Below the pieces are notes generated by a model. That model was not told the origin of the DNA. It saw only the letters and a program-made list of their open reading frames with translations, and did not search any database. A DNA stretch of 34,915 nt from Sedimenticola sp. (GTDB lineage: Bacteria > Pseudomonadota > Gammaproteobacteria > Chromatiales > Chromatiaceae). The stretch covers positions 1-34,915 of the forward strand of contig JALSTP010000185.1 of the NCBI GenBank assembly GCA_026983675.1. The letters are read 5' to 3'. Both the position numbers and the translations under genes were made by a program. Positions 34,827 through 34,915 of the stretch are shown piece after piece; position 1 is the stretch's first letter, and the number at the start of each line of letters is the position of its first letter.

Positions 34827-34867
34827 CGTTATGACTGACCTTTTCGGGGTAGAATCCCCATATCTAG

Positions 34868-34885
34868 CCCGGATTATTCATGAAT
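34868..34885 (+). repeat. 18-base repeat shared with the palindrome after dcd
   Basis: CCCGGATTATTCATGAAT is identical to 786-803, half of the palindrome near the other end of the window. It lies 42 bases after the second GH16 gene and runs toward the window edge, so it may be the tip of a mobile element whose body is outside. GGGG-TAGAAT-CCCC just upstream (34846-34859) can form a four-base stem. Confidence 0.7.
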
Positions 34886-34915
34886 CGCCGCGATGATTGC
34901 ACAGAGGATTGTCCA

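Overview
The window is a dense, high-GC stretch of bacterial chromosome carrying housekeeping genes in short operons. The gene set and order (purM-purN, arsC-wrbA-hda, ilvB-ilvH-ilvC-pssA-leuA, an OxyR with the E. coli cysteine spacing, FabA, RF3, CpdA, SfsA) point to a gammaproteobacterium. A TlpA/SoxW-type thioredoxin pair, a rubrerythrin/DUF3501 operon and proteins ending in a VPLP exosortase-type sorting tail suggest an environmental, possibly sulfur-oxidising lineage of the Chromatiales type. That last placement is inference. No rRNA, tRNA, CRISPR array, phage gene or transposase gene was seen.

Layout. 1-1024: dcd, bracketed by inverted copies of a short MITE-like repeat; one copy fills the whole space between dcd and the next gene. 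1024-3477 (minus): purM, purN and a DUF3108 protein, start and stop codons overlapping. 3557-5359 (plus): a DUF2066 protein and a CDP-alcohol phosphatidyltransferase. 5360-7032 (minus): arsC-like, wrbA-like, hda. 7124-12568 (plus): YihY family membrane protein, two exported thioredoxin-fold proteins, a TolC-like/HlyD-like pair with no pump gene beside it, acylphosphatase and sfsA. 12562-13416 (minus): cpdA. 13673-17566 (plus): oxyR, then an apparent OxyR operator and promoter driving rubrerythrin, a CCG-type Fe-S protein, a small protein of the encapsulated-ferritin family and a DUF3501 protein. 17576-21063 (minus): DUF4124 protein, MIF-like tautomerase, proS, a possible 31-residue ORF and fabA. 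21303-28858 (plus): ilvB, ilvH, ilvC, a HAD phosphatase/polytopic membrane fusion, pssA, a Leu-rich leader peptide and leuA. 28883-32412 (plus): family 4 uracil-DNA glycosylase, rimI, prfC, a BolA family gene and a 73-residue conserved-looking protein. 32688-34826 (plus): two tandem, diverged family 16 glycoside hydrolases with signal peptides and VPLP sorting tails.

How it fits together. Nucleotide supply (dcd, purM, purN), replication control (hda), branched-chain amino acid synthesis (ilvBHC, leuA), phospholipid synthesis (pssA, CDP-alcohol transferase), unsaturated fatty acid synthesis (fabA) and translation (proS, prfC, rimI) are core functions. The accessory interest lies in four places: the OxyR-linked peroxide/iron cluster, in which an EncFtn-type ferritin is present without a visible encapsulin shell gene or targeting tail; the leucine leader peptide before leuA; the HAD-membrane fusion inside the ilv-leu block; and the exported beta-glucanase-like pair, whose first gene has a possible structured RNA leader. 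All motif and operator calls are by eye; no database search was run.
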